This document shows, one piece after another, positions 22,144-33,828 of a stretch of 64,000 bases of DNA (position 1 is the stretch's first letter; each line of letters begins with the position of its first letter). The notes beneath the pieces were generated by a model. It was not told the origin of the DNA and made no database searches. It worked only from the letters and a program-made list of their open reading frames with translations. A program made the position numbers and the translations under genes. This DNA is from Canna indica. Its lineage: Eukaryota > Streptophyta > Magnoliopsida > Zingiberales > Cannaceae. The DNA is taken from positions 91,475,501-91,539,500 of the forward strand of contig CP136890.1 of NCBI GenBank assembly GCA_034359265.1, given 5' to 3'.

Positions 22144-22201
22144 TAGGTTCCAACCGATTCCGAGTCTACCTGGTACCCATTCACACCCTTATTTGATACA
22201 A

Positions 22202-23545
22202 GGTAATCTATCCATATTGCCGGGAATCCTAATTTAAATTACCAGGGCCCACTACATTGACATGTTTGGTTGGGTCAAATTACAAACAAACAACATTGCC
22301 TTGGTTCCATATTCCCACCAAACTAGCAATGTAGATAACCCCCATGAAAGGTGTCTAAGTAGATTACCAATGAAGTGAGAATCTTATTTTCTGTTTTATT
22401 AACAAAAATACTCCTCATCTCGGTCTCCTTTCTTTTTTCTGCCGCAATCCCCTTCTCCTCTTCGTCTTCAACCTCGTCTCTTCCGACTCAATCCCCATCT
22501 CGTTTTCTTCAATCTCATTTCCTCTCGGATCTGATCGACTCCCCCTTCTCCTTTGCCCTTGTCACACTTCATTATCTCGTTTGATTCCTAGACAATAAAA
22601 TTTGAATTTTCTAATTTAATGGGGCACCATTGATCGTCGGTCGGTGATGCCCCCAATAGTCAGTGACGCCCCCAATAGTCAACGATGGGAGTGTCGTCGG
22701 TCATTAGTGATTAGATAGGATTGGGTGTCGTTGGGTGGTGATGCCACCGATCGCAACGACGGGGTATCGCTGGTCGCCAGCGATGGGATGTCGTCGATAG
22801 CCGGCAACGGGGGTGTCGCAGGTCGTCGATCATCGGCCACGAGGTGTCGCCAATTATCGGTGATCATATTGGGTGTCGTGGGTATCGAATACAGTGGGGG
22901 TTATAGTTATTTAATTTTATTTGAATGGTATTTTAGTAAAAGAACATTATTTTCCTAGTAATTTTATTGTTATACCAAACAAGGCAGTATGGATAACCAG
23001 TAAGATTACCTACGCGTACCAAATAGGGGTGTACTCGAGCCGAGCCGAGCCGAGCTTGCTTGTGCTCAAGCTCTGCTCGTTTAAGAAATGTCGAGCTCGA
23101 GCTCGAACTCGAGCTAGATCGAGCTTCAATATCCAAGCTCAAGATCGGCTCGAGCTCGACTCAAGTAACTCGAGCTCGGCTCGTTTAAGCTCGTTTAGGC
23201 TCGTTTATTTTTCTCAAGCGTGACCGAGCTCGTTCAAGCTCGATTAAGCTTGGCTCGACTCGAGTTTATGCTCAACCCCATATGAAATATTAATATTTAT
23301 ATAATTATATATAAATATATGAAGCTCGATTAGGCTCGCGAGCCGCTCGAGTCGAGTATTACTTAGCTTGAGCTCGAGTTTTTATCGAGTCGATCTCGAG
23401 TAGCTCACGAGCTGCTCGGCTCACTTACACCCCTAGTACCAAATACTACAATGTGATATTACATGTAATCTAAAAGGTGGCATTTATATTTGTGGTAATA
23501 TAGATTATCTGGTAATCTGTTTGGCAATGCACCAAACAACACCTT
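22202..23545. mobile_element. Unclassified non-autonomous element with ACCAAAC-type motifs
   Basis: GGTAATCTATCCATATTGCC at 22206 is mirrored by GGCAGTATGGATAACC..AGATTACC at 22983-23010. Further GGTAAT/ATTACC and TTTGG(T/C) motifs follow after the nested MITE, up to ACCAAACAACACC at 23535. The interior has a CT-rich stretch (22425-22560) and GC-rich degenerate repeats of GGTGTCG..GGTCG..GATG (22630-22870). Open frames here look like by-products of the repeats. The exact ends are unsure. Confidence 0.4.
23024..23435. mobile_element. 412-bp hAT-type MITE (TAGGGGTGTA ends, GAGCTCG-rich)
   Basis: Inverted ends TAGGGGTGTACTCGAGCCG and TAGGGGTGTAAGTGAGCCG. A perfect 8-bp duplication, GTACCAAA, flanks it (23016-23023 and 23436-23443). 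The interior is full of GAGCTCGAGCTCG and GGCTCGTTTAAGCTCG motifs in both orientations. Confidence 0.88.
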
Positions 23546-23664
23546 AAGTCTAAGTTGCTTAAAGAGTTTCACATAAAAGTCTTGAACACTAAATTTTTTT
23601 AATTAATTTTAATAAAAGAAAGAAGTGACGAATCCTCTTTTCGACTTTGACTCTCCCACTCCAA

Positions 23665-24418
23665 TTTTTTATTTTCTTCTTGTTACTTCGAAAGTAGTTG
23701 CTTCAACTTCAGCCAGGCAGATTTTCGATATTCCTTTTTTACTTTTCATCAAATGAATGACATCTTTTGGAAATCCTAGTTATTCTTAGCATGATATTGG
23801 CCTATTGGGGAATTTCATTGTCATTACTCAAACAAGCATGAAACATATACTTGCATATTCGTTCATCGATCAAATTAGATAAGTAATTTTTGAAATAATT
23901 TTTGGAGACTCAAATGATGAATATGCAAATATGATAATTTATATGTTATTCTATATCTTCATGAATTTGTGAACTTTTGCTTGTATTGTATTATTTGTTC
24001 TACGCACCGGAACTGATTACATTCAAAATTATGCATGACTATATGTGGAAGATCCTTATTTAGTTCTCTATCCAGCCTTATGTCTCTTATCTCTAGATGG
24101 TCTTCCCAGGACCTCCACTAGTGGGTTTCTTCGAAAAACTCCATCTATTCTGGTGTGGATGGCAAGTAGGCCTGTATTTTTTTGTTTCAATAAGACTCCT
24201 TACAAGCGTTGTTTCTATCTACTATTATCTAAAAATAACCAAGTTATTAATGATTGGACGAAATCAAGAAATAACCTCTTATGTGTGAAATTATAGAAGA
24301 TCTTCTTTAAGATCAAACAATTGCATCGAATTGAGTATTTGTATGTGTGATAGCATCTACTATACCAAAAATATCAATGAACCTCATTCTTGCAATTGCT
24401 AAGAATACCCTCTTTTAG
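23665..24418 (+). pseudogene. ndhB: ndhB fragment (NDH complex subunit 2), plastid-derived
   Basis: Recognisable stretches in order: [14 protein letters not shown] and FDIPF (23690-23740), ITQTSMKHILAYSF (about 23820-23870), GDSNDEYANMI (23910), TFACIVLF (about 23972), GTDYIQNYA (24010), LCLLSL (24080), [16 protein letters not shown] (24150) and [15 protein letters not shown] (24205), ending near TTTTAG at 24418. Plastid NdhB is a membrane subunit of the NADH dehydrogenase-like complex. Here the frame has many stops (for example TGA after FMNL and in NYA-stop) and small indels, such as extra bases around 24106-24115 and 23800-23806. It is a nuclear relic with no function in place. Confidence 0.88.
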
Positions 24419-24955
24419 CTAATTCTAGCCCTATTTCTCAGTTTAAGATCCCCTTACTAATCAGAATAAAAGAATTAGTAGATCTATTCAAAATGGGAAT
24501 GAATGGGGTTATGAACTTACAATCATGGAATTGACTCGATCATCAAAATATAAGTTCATTCCATTCCAGACCAGACCTACTAGAATAGGGTCATGTACAT
24601 TCTTATTATGCGGATGAGTCATTCGAGCGTATGTAAATAGATACTATATTAACATATGGATCACTACGTCGTTACATTCTATATTTCTATTCATGGATTA
24701 GGAATATGCGCATAATCATACGTACTTTCGACATCTATCACTATTTGATTGGCATACCATATTCACTTCTTTTTGGGCTTCTATTGAATCGAGAAATAAG
24801 TTTGATTGTGCATTTTATATATATATATAAGGTATCCACCGGATAATTCAAATCGAAGCAATTTGATATCTGACCTAGGCCTATATGACATGACCGATCG
24901 ATACATAGCTCCAACATTCTACCTTTGTCATATATTCCATATATCACATTAGAAA
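23665..24955 (+). other. Nuclear plastid DNA insert (NUPT): ndhB 3' region and downstream spacer
   Basis: Collinear with plastid ndhB exon 2 from the part around VTSKVAASAS through to the stop, then into what I recognise as the ndhB-trnL(CAA) spacer (for example GGATCACTACGTCGTTACATTC at about 24659). It is about 1.3 kb. The borders are approximate: repeat-array sequence lies on the left (to ~23660) and on the right (from ~24960). Confidence 0.85.
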
Positions 24956-24959
24956 GATG

Positions 24960-25880
24960 ATAATTTATATTTAAAAAAATAGTTCCGGAGACTTTTGCCT
25001 CGAAGTCTTTAAAAATTATCTTTTCAATGGATATTTTAGACTCTTAAAAACTTTTGAATTAAAGCATTTCAACTACTTAAAAATGCTCGGAAGTCTTCTA
25101 ACACTATACAAATTTTGTGCTCACTATAAAAAATATTTATCAAATTATATATGACTATTTTTCTCACAATATAAATTTTTTATTTATTTAAAATTATCTT
25201 TTCAATGAATTTTGAGGTTTTTAAAGACTTTTCAGCCAATGTCACACTAAAAATTATGCAATTCTTATGTTACAATGGGCAAATTCTTTCAAAGTAAATA
25301 AATAAATCAATAATTTTTTTAGTGTTAAAGACTTTCAAACAAAAGTCTTTAAACAACTTAAAACTTTAATTGAGAAGTCTTTAAGGACCTCAAAATTTCA
25401 TTAAAAAAATAAATATTTTACATTATAAAAATTTTATAAAAAATTTTACATAAAGATTTGATAAAAAATTTAGTATTAAAAATTTTCAGGTGAAGTATTT
25501 AATTAGTTTAAAGACTTTGATCCAAAATTCATTAAGATCGGACATCAAAAATCTATTAAAAATTTAATTATTAATAAATAAAATATTACATTATAATTTT
25601 TTTATAAAAATAAATAATAATGTCAGAGCAAAAGTCTTTAAGCAATTTAAAGACTTATGTCTGAAAGTATTTAAGAGCCTCAAAATTTATTAAATGAATA
25701 ATTTTTAATAAATAAATAAATAATTTCATTTTATATAAATTGTAAAAAATAGTTAAAGACTTTTAGGTAAAAGTACGAGAGAGTAAAATCAAATTTCTAA
25801 TTTTTTTATTCCGATTTTAAGAATTTATAAATCCTTATCTAAGATTTAAAAGTTTCCCATAAATTTAATCTAGTTTTAAG
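24960..25880. repeat. Degenerate AAAGTCTTTAA-rich tandem array
   Basis: AAAGTCTTTAA, TTTAAAGACTTT and AAGAGCCTCAAAATTTATTAAA recur with a period of very roughly 150 bp among AT-rich spacers. The same motifs occur at 21140-21294 and 23540-23660, on the far sides of the MITEs and the plastid insert. No coding. Confidence 0.5.
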
Positions 25881-25899
25881 AAAATGCTATAAATTATTT

Positions 25900-26560
25900 G
25901 GTACATAGTTGTACGGCTTTTGGTTGATACAACTTCATGCATTAAGTTGCATTTTTTGTGTTGTTTGATTGACACGTTTTTTGTATTTTTTACAAGAAAT
26001 ATAATTTTTTCATGAAGTGTAATTTTTCGCAAAATGCAAGAAGTACCTTATATACCTAGGGAGACCTATGTAAGTTTTACTTCAATTCTTGTATTGTATT
26101 TGAAAGAAAAATATAATTTTATACTCACATTTGTATTTAATGTTAAAATTTATAATTTATGTTATCAACATTATGAGATTAGATCTATGAATTCTTAACT
26201 TATTTATTTTATTTTAATTTATTTTTGAAAAAATGTAATTTTTATATTAACTTCAAATAAAAATTAAATTTCCTTATATAATAAATTATATATTATATTA
26301 ATTATGTATGAAAAAATTATACTATATTTTATATATACATGTTGAAATATTAATTTACAAATAAAATTTATTTTTTCATATATACTACTATATATAAATT
26401 AAAATATTAATTTATAAGAAGAAGAATATATTGATCATTTGATGTATACTTCCTAGGAAGTACTCATGTCAACCAAACATGTTCAAGGTAGGAAGTTAGA
26501 CTTTCTACCGATTAAATTCTTGTCAACCAAACACAATTTTAGTACTTCTCGAGAAACATA
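25900..26560. mobile_element. Non-autonomous repeat with TTTGGTTGA / TCAACCAAA motifs, copy 1
   Basis: The left side has GGCTTTTGGTTGATACAAC; the right side has CATGTCAACCAAACATG and CTTGTCAACCAAACACAA. An inner palindrome ACTTCCTAGGAAGT is at about 26450. The segment 26440-26530 matches the reverse complement of 63495-63590 closely, which defines a dispersed family. The exact ends are not fixed. Confidence 0.5.
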
Positions 26561-26571
26561 TGTTGAAAATT

Positions 26572-27616
26572 AATGGGATAAACCCAATTTTGGTCCTATA
26601 ATTTCACCATTTTTTGGTTTTGGTCCATGTAGTTTAAATTTTTTTATTTTAGTCCCTGTAATTTCACTCCATTAGAAAATTAGTTCCTGTCGTTACCCCA
26701 GTAACTAACGGTGTTAAATATTATCCCGTGTGGCAATCATTTGCTGACATGACGGGTTAAATTAATTTTATCTATTGTCACATTATTTAAATTACGATTT
26801 TTTATTTTTGGTCCCTATATTTTCACGGTTTCTTTTTTTATTTTGGTCCCTATATTTTCATGATTTTTTTATTTTGGTCTCTATATTTTCATAATTTTTT
26901 TTATTTTGGTCCTTATATTTTCACGACCTTTTATTTTTGGTCCTTATAATTAAAAAAAACTTTTATTTTCATCCTCGTAATTTCAATCAGTGAGGAAGTT
27001 AGTCCCTATTGTACATCATTTTCTTTATTTTTCGCATCATTCCACATCTGAGGTCAACTTCTCACCTCCAAATTCTATATCAGGTTGTGCAATAGTTTGT
27101 TGGGATGCAGGCCATTACGAATCAATTTGTTCTGATGCAGGTGGTTGTGACACAACTTCCTCACGGCAGGGACTAACTTCTAATGCGAAAAATAAAAAAA
27201 AAATGATGTACGGTAGGGACTAACTTCTTCACCGAGTGAAATTACGAGGATGAAAATTTAAAAAATAAATTAAATTATAAAGACCAAAAACAACAAGCCA
27301 TGAAAATATAGGGACCAAAATTTAAAAAATTATGAAAATATAAGAATCAAAATAAAAAAATCGTGAAAATATAGGGACCAAAAATAAAAATCATAATTTA
27401 AATGACATGGTAACGGATAAAATTAATTTAACTGCCATGTCAGCAAATGATTACCATGTGAGATAATATTTAACACCATTAGTTACGGAGATGACGACAT
27501 GGACTAATTTTCTAATGGAGTGAAATTACATGGACTAAAATCAAAAAAATTAAACTATAGAGACCAAAACAAAAAAATGATGAAATTATAGGGATGAAAA
27601 TTAGGTTTATCCATGA
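26572..27616. mobile_element. Fold-back element with ~450-bp inverted arms
   Basis: The left arm (26572-~27030) starts GGGATAAACCCAATTTTGGTCC. The right arm (~27175-27616), read inward, starts GGATAAACCTAATTTTCATCC. The arms stay aligned through TTTGGTCCCTATATTTTCACG repeats and TAACGGTGTTAAATATTAT to GGAAGTTAGTCCCT. The centre (~150 bp) has no recognisable gene. Long arms resemble fold-back or Mutator-like elements. I see no clear 9-bp flanking duplication. Confidence 0.7.
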
Positions 27617-28114
27617 GAATTATAAATTTCCAATTAAAGTTAATTACTTTATATCAACCAAACCGGGTCACAGCGTGTATGTCACTAATAAAGTAGAACA
27701 CTATTAATTTTGATTGGAGCAATTCCCAAATCCATAATAATGAGTCTAAAATTACTGGACAACATAGTTTTTGAAATATATATCTAGAATGCTCTTGAAA
27801 TTAAATTTTCCTTCGTTTTTAAATATGGTCCTCCATTTTACCACTTGAAGGATTTCTCAAGTCTTTAAGTGGCTCAAAAGTATTTTTTTTTTAATCATAC
27901 ATGTTTTATTTTAAAAAAATCATACATGTTTTAGCAGTTCATATTAGTATTTTAATTGTTTAATGGATAAACACTTTTTAGTGAATCAAATTAATTATCA
28001 CGTTCTTAGTATCTTTTTCTGGTTTATTTAGAGTGATTAAATCTTAAGATATTGATCATCGTCATCAGATTATCATAAAGCTTAATTACTTCCCACTGGA
28101 AGGGAAATTAAAAA
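27617..28114. other. No feature recognised
   Basis: AT-rich DNA up to the LINE target-site duplication. No open frame or repeat was recognised. Confidence 0.5.
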
Positions 28115-28449
28115 CAACTTGATTGTTTTTTTTTTTATACCAAAAGAACAAGAAAGTTATATTAACTTAAGGAAGGCGGATGAGAAACATCCTCTCCTAG
28201 AATTACATCAAGCTCGGGAGGCCGAATAGTCGTCCATATGGTGGACTCTTTCCGTCTCCGAGCATAATTTGCAGCCCAATGGGCAGCTTTATTTGCCGTG
28301 CGGCTTACAAAAACCAAGCTAATATTATTAAATTTACTACACCAAGTACAAACATTCTTGAAAAGAGTACGATATCTACAAGGGAAAGCTGCCTTGTTAT
28401 TGATGATGTCAACAATTTATTTACAGTTGGTTTCGATGATGATGTGATC

Positions 28450-31400
28450 TCAATTCCTGGAAAAAGCCAAGGACAAAGTCATATACATAGCAGTACCTTT
28501 TGATTGAATAGCAGAACTAGAATTAAAATAATGAGAAGAGGCATAGAGACACTCGCCTAGTGAGTTACGACAAATAATCCCAGCATCACCATCTGTGTGA
28601 CTGAATGCACCATCACAGTTAACTTTAGTCCAACCCAGAGGAGGGAACTTCCATAAACAAGTATTATTGATAAAGAAAACAGAGCCCTCAAGTTCATGTG
28701 GTTTATTAAAATTCATAGAAGTAGATAAAATTCTCATAACAACAGAAAGGACATAAGGCCTTCCTTCACCATGCAAAACATTATTTCTAATAGACCAGAT
28801 AGTCCATAAAGCATAGGCAACAATGACTTTGTATTCCGAGCTCAAAAAGAGCTATGGTTAGACAAAAGCCAACTACCATTATGCCAATCACTCCAATCAG
28901 TAAAATTGACATTAAGAAAATGACCAAGAGAATACCAAATATCGAAAATATAGTTACAGTTCCAGAAGAGATGACTTGTAGTTTCAGAAGCAAGATTGCA
29001 AAACAAACAATGATGAGCAATAGAAATTCCCAAATCGACAAGTCTAGAACGAGTAGGTAAACGCTTGTGAAAAAACTTTCATAAAAAGATTTTTACTTTC
29101 GGGGCAACAGAAAGTTTCCAAATAGCATTCCAATTAAAATCATTATCAGTAGGAGTGTGACTTCTAGTTTCTAGAAATAAGAATGCAAAGGATGCAGTTG
29201 CCTTACCATCCATTTCTGAAGTCCAAACCACATAATCATCATCAGGTTGTTCCGATATCTCAATACTTGATATGGAGTTCCACAAATCCTCATTAAACAA
29301 TGTTCGGCCCATAAAATTAGACCATGCAAAATTATACATTAAATGATGCACATGGGTTACAATGTCAGCAATATGCATATGAATGTAAGTAGGTTTTAAA
29401 GCCAAAGGCATGCATATCCAAAATCCAATTATCATATAAAATAGAAGTATTGCTGCCATTTCCAATTATAGAAGAATAACCAAAGTGAAGTTTTCTAAAG
29501 GCTCTAATAAAAAGTTTCCAAGCCCAGGATGATTTCTTAGGAGGAGTGTTAGAGCAAGAAACCAAGTCATACTTAGATTTTACAATATTAACCCATAAAG
29601 AATTAGAGTTATTTAGGTAAGCTTGAATTCTTTTAGCACGGAGAGAAATGCTTTTAGACTTGATATCTTGAATACCAAGACCCCCAAGAGATTTGGGAAG
29701 GGTAATAGTATTCTAATTTATCAGATGAATATTGTTTTTATTTTGATCATGGTTCCAAAGAAAATTCCTAAGTTTTTGATCTATCTTATTACTAAGGTCT
29801 TTATTACACCAAGTAACAGAGATAGAGTGGGTGGGAATGTAATTCAAAACTGATTTAATAAGAACCACTCGACCAGCTTGGGAAAGTAAGTTAGCTTTCC
29901 AATTACAAAGCTTAGAATCAATTTGAGACAAGATATGATTATGAGAGTTAGAGGGAGACTTCCTAGGAGAAATCATAGCTACTAAGTATTTAAAAGAAAA
30001 AGAGCCATTTTTCATGTTCAGAAAACTAGAAATTCTATTTCTAACAGAATAAGAAACATTTTTTGGAAAATAAATCTCAGATTTTGAAAAATTAATTTTT
30101 TGACCAGATAAATTTTCATAAGTGGAAAAAATAGATTTGATAGTATTCAAACTTTTGGAATTGGCTTTAAAAGTTAAAATCAAGTCATTAGCTTTTTAAG
30201 GGCAAGAAAAGAATTAATAAGCTGAGTCAACATCTGAGAAACCAAAATAAAAATGAAGGGAGAAATAGGATCTCCCTGCCTAATTCCTCTATTAGAAGGG
30301 AAGAAACTAGAAGTTTGAGCATTCACGGAACAAGCAATGAGGGAGTAAAAATACAAGCTTTGATCAATTTAATAAATAAATCAGGGAATTTAATATTCTT
30401 AAGAACCTCTAGAATAGCATTCCTATTCAACATGTCATAAGCTTTTTCAATATCAATTTTGATAATAATAGGAACCTTGCTTTTAGAATCATAAAAAGAG
30501 TGCACTAATTCTTGAACAATGAGGATATTAACATGAATATTCCTGCCTTGAACATAGGCTGATTGTTCATAACTAATTAAACTAGGCAAACATTGTTTAA
30601 GTCTATTAGCAAGAATCTTAGATAAAATACGGTAAGAAATATTACATAAAGCAATAGGTCTATAGTCCCTAACCTGCTTAGGAGTTTTGATTTTAGGGAT
30701 GAAAGTAAGGATGGTTTGGTTCCAATTACTAGGGATAATTGCATGATTAAAGAAATGTTGGATAGAATTAAAAAAAGTATCACAAATAATATTCCGGTAA
30801 TATTTATAGAATTCAATGGTAAACTCATCCATACCAGGGCTTTTACCATTTTTAAAAGAATTAATAGTCTCCCAAACTTCAATTTTGGAAACAGGATTAA
30901 TCAACATAGTAGCATGCTCAGAAGAAACACAAGTAGAAGCAGGCCAAGCATAAGAAGAATGCATGCTGACTAGAGGGTCATTCCATAAAGAGTTATAATG
31001 AGAAACAAATTCAGATAAAATAAGTTTATCATCAAGAACAGTGGTATTTTGATCATTTGTAATAGAATGAATGAAATTAGTTCTTCTACGCATAGTAACA
31101 ATTCTATGAACGTAGGCAGTGTTTAAATCACCAAAAGCAAGCCAATTAGTTTTGGATTTAGACCACCACTTAAGACAAATCTGTCTTTGTAAAGCAAGTT
31201 TTTTTATTATGAAGTTCCTTAATTTTATCATCTAAAGTAGGACAAGCAGTAGAAGATCCTTCAATAGATTCAAGAAAATAAATATCATTACAGATAGTAT
31301 CCAAATTGTTTTCCAATTTACCAAGGTTGTATTTATTCCAATAAGAAAGGGCCCCTCTGGTATTATTCAGCTTAGCATTAAAAGCAGATGACAAGTCACT

Positions 31401-32011
31401 CACATTATTAGCATTCCAAGCATCAGAGATAATTTTCTTACTATCCTCATGTTCCACCCAAAAACTTTGGAATTTAAATAATTTATTCCGACGTTGGGAA
31501 GAATCAGGGATATTTAATAACAAAAGACAATGATCAGAAATATCTCTATTTAAATGATTGAAAGAACAATTACCAAAAAAGTGCAACCAAGCATAATTTG
31601 AGAAAATTCTGTCAAGTCTAATTAAAATTTTTGCAGCACCTTTCCGATTATTAGACCAGGTATATTTAGGCCCAAAGAAACCCAGATCTAACAAGCCAGC
31701 ATGATGCACAAAGGAAGAAAAACTCAGAATAGAATTAGTCATTCTAAAAGGTAAGCCTCCCAGGATTTAAAATAGAATTAAAATCCCCTAAGATTAACCA
31801 AGGATAGCTAGAGAGATTTAGATTCAAAAAAGAGTCTCAAAGCAGAGATCTGACTTTAGGGTCAGTTCTAGCATAGACACTAGAAAGCAGGAAAGGTTCT
31901 AATTTATCTAACGGAATAACAATATGAATAATCTGAAATGAAAAAGAAATAATTTGAGCTTTAGCAAACATAGAATCACAGGCAATAATGATACCACCAG
32001 AAGCACCCAAA
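28450..32011 (-). pseudogene. LINE-2 ORF2, larger part: endonuclease end, reverse transcriptase, zinc region, RNase H
   Basis: On minus: the rest of the AP endonuclease (GDFN-like segment near 31770, YTWSNNRKG near 31660, DRIFSNYAW, ISDHCLLLL near 31530); RT (31231-30180) with LTFIPKIKTPKQVRDYRPIA, AYVQGRNIHVN and IIIKIDIEKAYDMLN, then SGQKINFSKSEIYF; a zinc-binding region HHCLFCNLASETTSHLFWNC (about 29020-28960); and a C-terminal RNase H (KVNCDGAF, GDAGIICRN; 28640-28550). An RNase H at the end places it in the plant L1 group that carries this domain. Several frameshifts and stops (for example near 30330, 30190, 29710, 29080) disable it. The RT catalytic FADD block falls at the ~30180-30330 break and is not clean. 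Confidence 0.85.
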
Positions 32012-32460
32012 CACTACTAGAATATACCACATCAGCAACGGGGATCAGCGACGGCTGCCAGAGCCGTCAAAATAAGTCATGGCTTTGCGTCGGCCCAGTC
32101 GGCCGTGGCTGATGTAACTAAATCAGTCGCGGCTCGCATACGGTCGTACAAAGCCATCGCTCATAGATCATGGCGCGCGAGTTAAAATGGGTTAGTAGCC
32201 ACGGTTTAGCGGGGGCCTCGTAGCCGTTGGTGATGAGAGTAACCGGGCGCGCGAAATAAAATAGGTTAGTAGCGACGGCTACGCTACGCCGTTGGTGATA
32301 TGCGTAAGTAATTAGCCACGACTGGCTGCGATCGTCACTTATTATTTAATACCACGAACCCAGCGCATATATAACTCTCTTAACCGCAGAGCCGTCGGTG
32401 ATAATAAAATTACATATCCACGGTGTTCCGACGGCCAATGCGCCGTCGGTGAAAATCCTT
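32012..32460 (+). repeat. CACTA-1 left subterminal repeats
   Basis: Repeated GACGGCT.GCCGTCG, GTCGCGGCT and GCCACGG motifs in both orientations, partly palindromic. In CACTA elements these are transposase-binding sites (family knowledge). A GC-rich leader follows to ~32760; an open frame there has no similarity I know. Confidence 0.65.
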
Positions 32461-32904
32461 TTTATTTGCATTCGCGCCCGACCCTTCCTCTTTCTTCCTC
32501 TTCCTTCTCTACTCACCGCTGTCGCCACCGTCCATCGCTGCCGAGTCGTCGGGGAGTCGTTGCCTATTGCCGCCGCCGGTGAACCTTCCGGTATGCTCGC
32601 TTCCTCTCCTCCTCTGTTAAATCCCCACAGCGCCGCCCTTTCCGCCCGCGCTGCCTCTCCGCGTCGGCGTCGACCCGGCGTTCATCTCAGCACCGGCCTC
32701 AACTCGGCCGGTGCTGCATTGGGGCCGATTACCATCGGCCCCAATGCCGACGAGTAGTAGCCGACAGTGATGCCGGCTATTGCTTGACTAGGGTTTAATT
32801 ACCCTAATCACAGTTTGATTAGTTTATTTTAATTATTTATTGTTAATTTTTAGAAATTAATTGTTAATTAGGTTAATTATTAGTTTAATATTAATTAATT
32901 AGTC

Positions 32905-33390
32905 ATGCGGAATCGTCCACTAAAGACTCGCGTCGGAATCGTCCACTTTGGACTCGCGGTCAAATCGTCCATGGTGGACTTGTGCCGGAATCGTCAACTT
33001 TGGACTCGCGCGGAATCGTCCACAATGGATGGAATCGTGCCAGAATCATCCACTTTGGACTCGCGTGGAATCATCCACTTTGGATTCACGGTCAAATCGT
33101 CCATGGTGGACTCGTGCCGGAATCGTCCACTTTGGACTCGCGCGGAATCGTCCACTTTGGGCTCGCACGGAATCATCCACTTTGGACTCGTGCAGAATCG
33201 TCCACTTTGGACTCACGCGGAATCGTCCACTTTGGACTCACGCGGAATCGTCCACAATGGATGGAATCGTGTCGGAATCATCCACTTTGGACTCGCGCGG
33301 AATCATCCATAATGGATGGACTCGTGTCGGAATCGTCCACTTTGGACTCGGGCGGAATCGTCCACTATGGACTCGCATCGGCATCCATAA
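32905..33390 (+). repeat. CACTA-1 minisatellite, 24-28-bp unit
   Basis: About 18 imperfect copies of GGAATCGTCCACTTTGGACT plus CGCGC or similar. The unit holds its own short palindrome TCCACTTTGGA and variants such as TCCATGGTGGA. Long open frames across it are artefacts of the repeat. Related arrays lie at 50767-50950 and 58080-58310 at the same place in the other two CACTA elements. Confidence 0.85.
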
Positions 33391-33828
33391 AGTTAGAAAA
33401 AAATTAAGACGAGTTGATATGTTTCACGTACAATCGACGAGTCAAGTTTTAATTTTGCAAAATCTTAGATCCGTTCGGGGGTTGTATGTTCGTGTAAACG
33501 AAGTTAATAATCTTTTATACGACGTACAACCCTTGAATTGTCCCTAATTGGATAATTTGGGAGCATAGTTATTTATATTGCACTTAGTTTATTTTTTTAA
33601 GTCATTAACTTTATTTTTAAATTTTGGCTTGTATCTCCCTTGTTCTCCGATACACACCCAGATGATATGTGTATTCGGAGAACTATAGGGAGATGCTGCC
33701 GAAATTTAGAATAAAGTTAATGACTAAAAAAATACTAAGTTCAATATGAATAACATGAATCCCGAATGGAATAGGACCATCCCACCTAAAGACATTACCT
33801 AAAGATATTGGAAACTTTTTAACAGAAC

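Larger units (their letters stand above)
21295..22191. mobile_element. hAT-type non-autonomous element with duplicated left end
   Basis: A left end TAGGGGTGAG occurs at 21295 and again at 21598, followed each time by a diverged copy of the same ~100-bp tract (GAGTACC...TTTTTCATGAT...GAATC.TATCATGTATAGAA). The right end at 22191 reads inward TAAGGGTGTGAATGGGTACC. For the 21598-22191 unit the flanks are TTTAGTAC and TTTGATAC (6 of 8). No coding. Confidence 0.5.

Noticed and set aside
22725..23223. Open frames with RARTRARS, SSSSSS or GDATDRND repeats
   Set aside because: Products of the GAGCTCG and GGTGTCG repeats in the MITEs.
32398..32757. 119-residue plus-strand frame upstream of the CACTA-1 transposase
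   Set aside because: Matches the leader position in CACTA-2 but the two translations are not conserved as protein; treated as untranslated leader.
32905..33390. Possible CRISPR-like array from regular 24-28-bp repeats
   Set aside because: No unique spacers, imperfect units, eukaryotic transposon context.
32905..33547. Several overlapping long open frames rich in TLDSRGI / HFGLARN repeats
   Set aside because: They are frame-by-frame readings of the minisatellite; a unit with few stops opens all frames.
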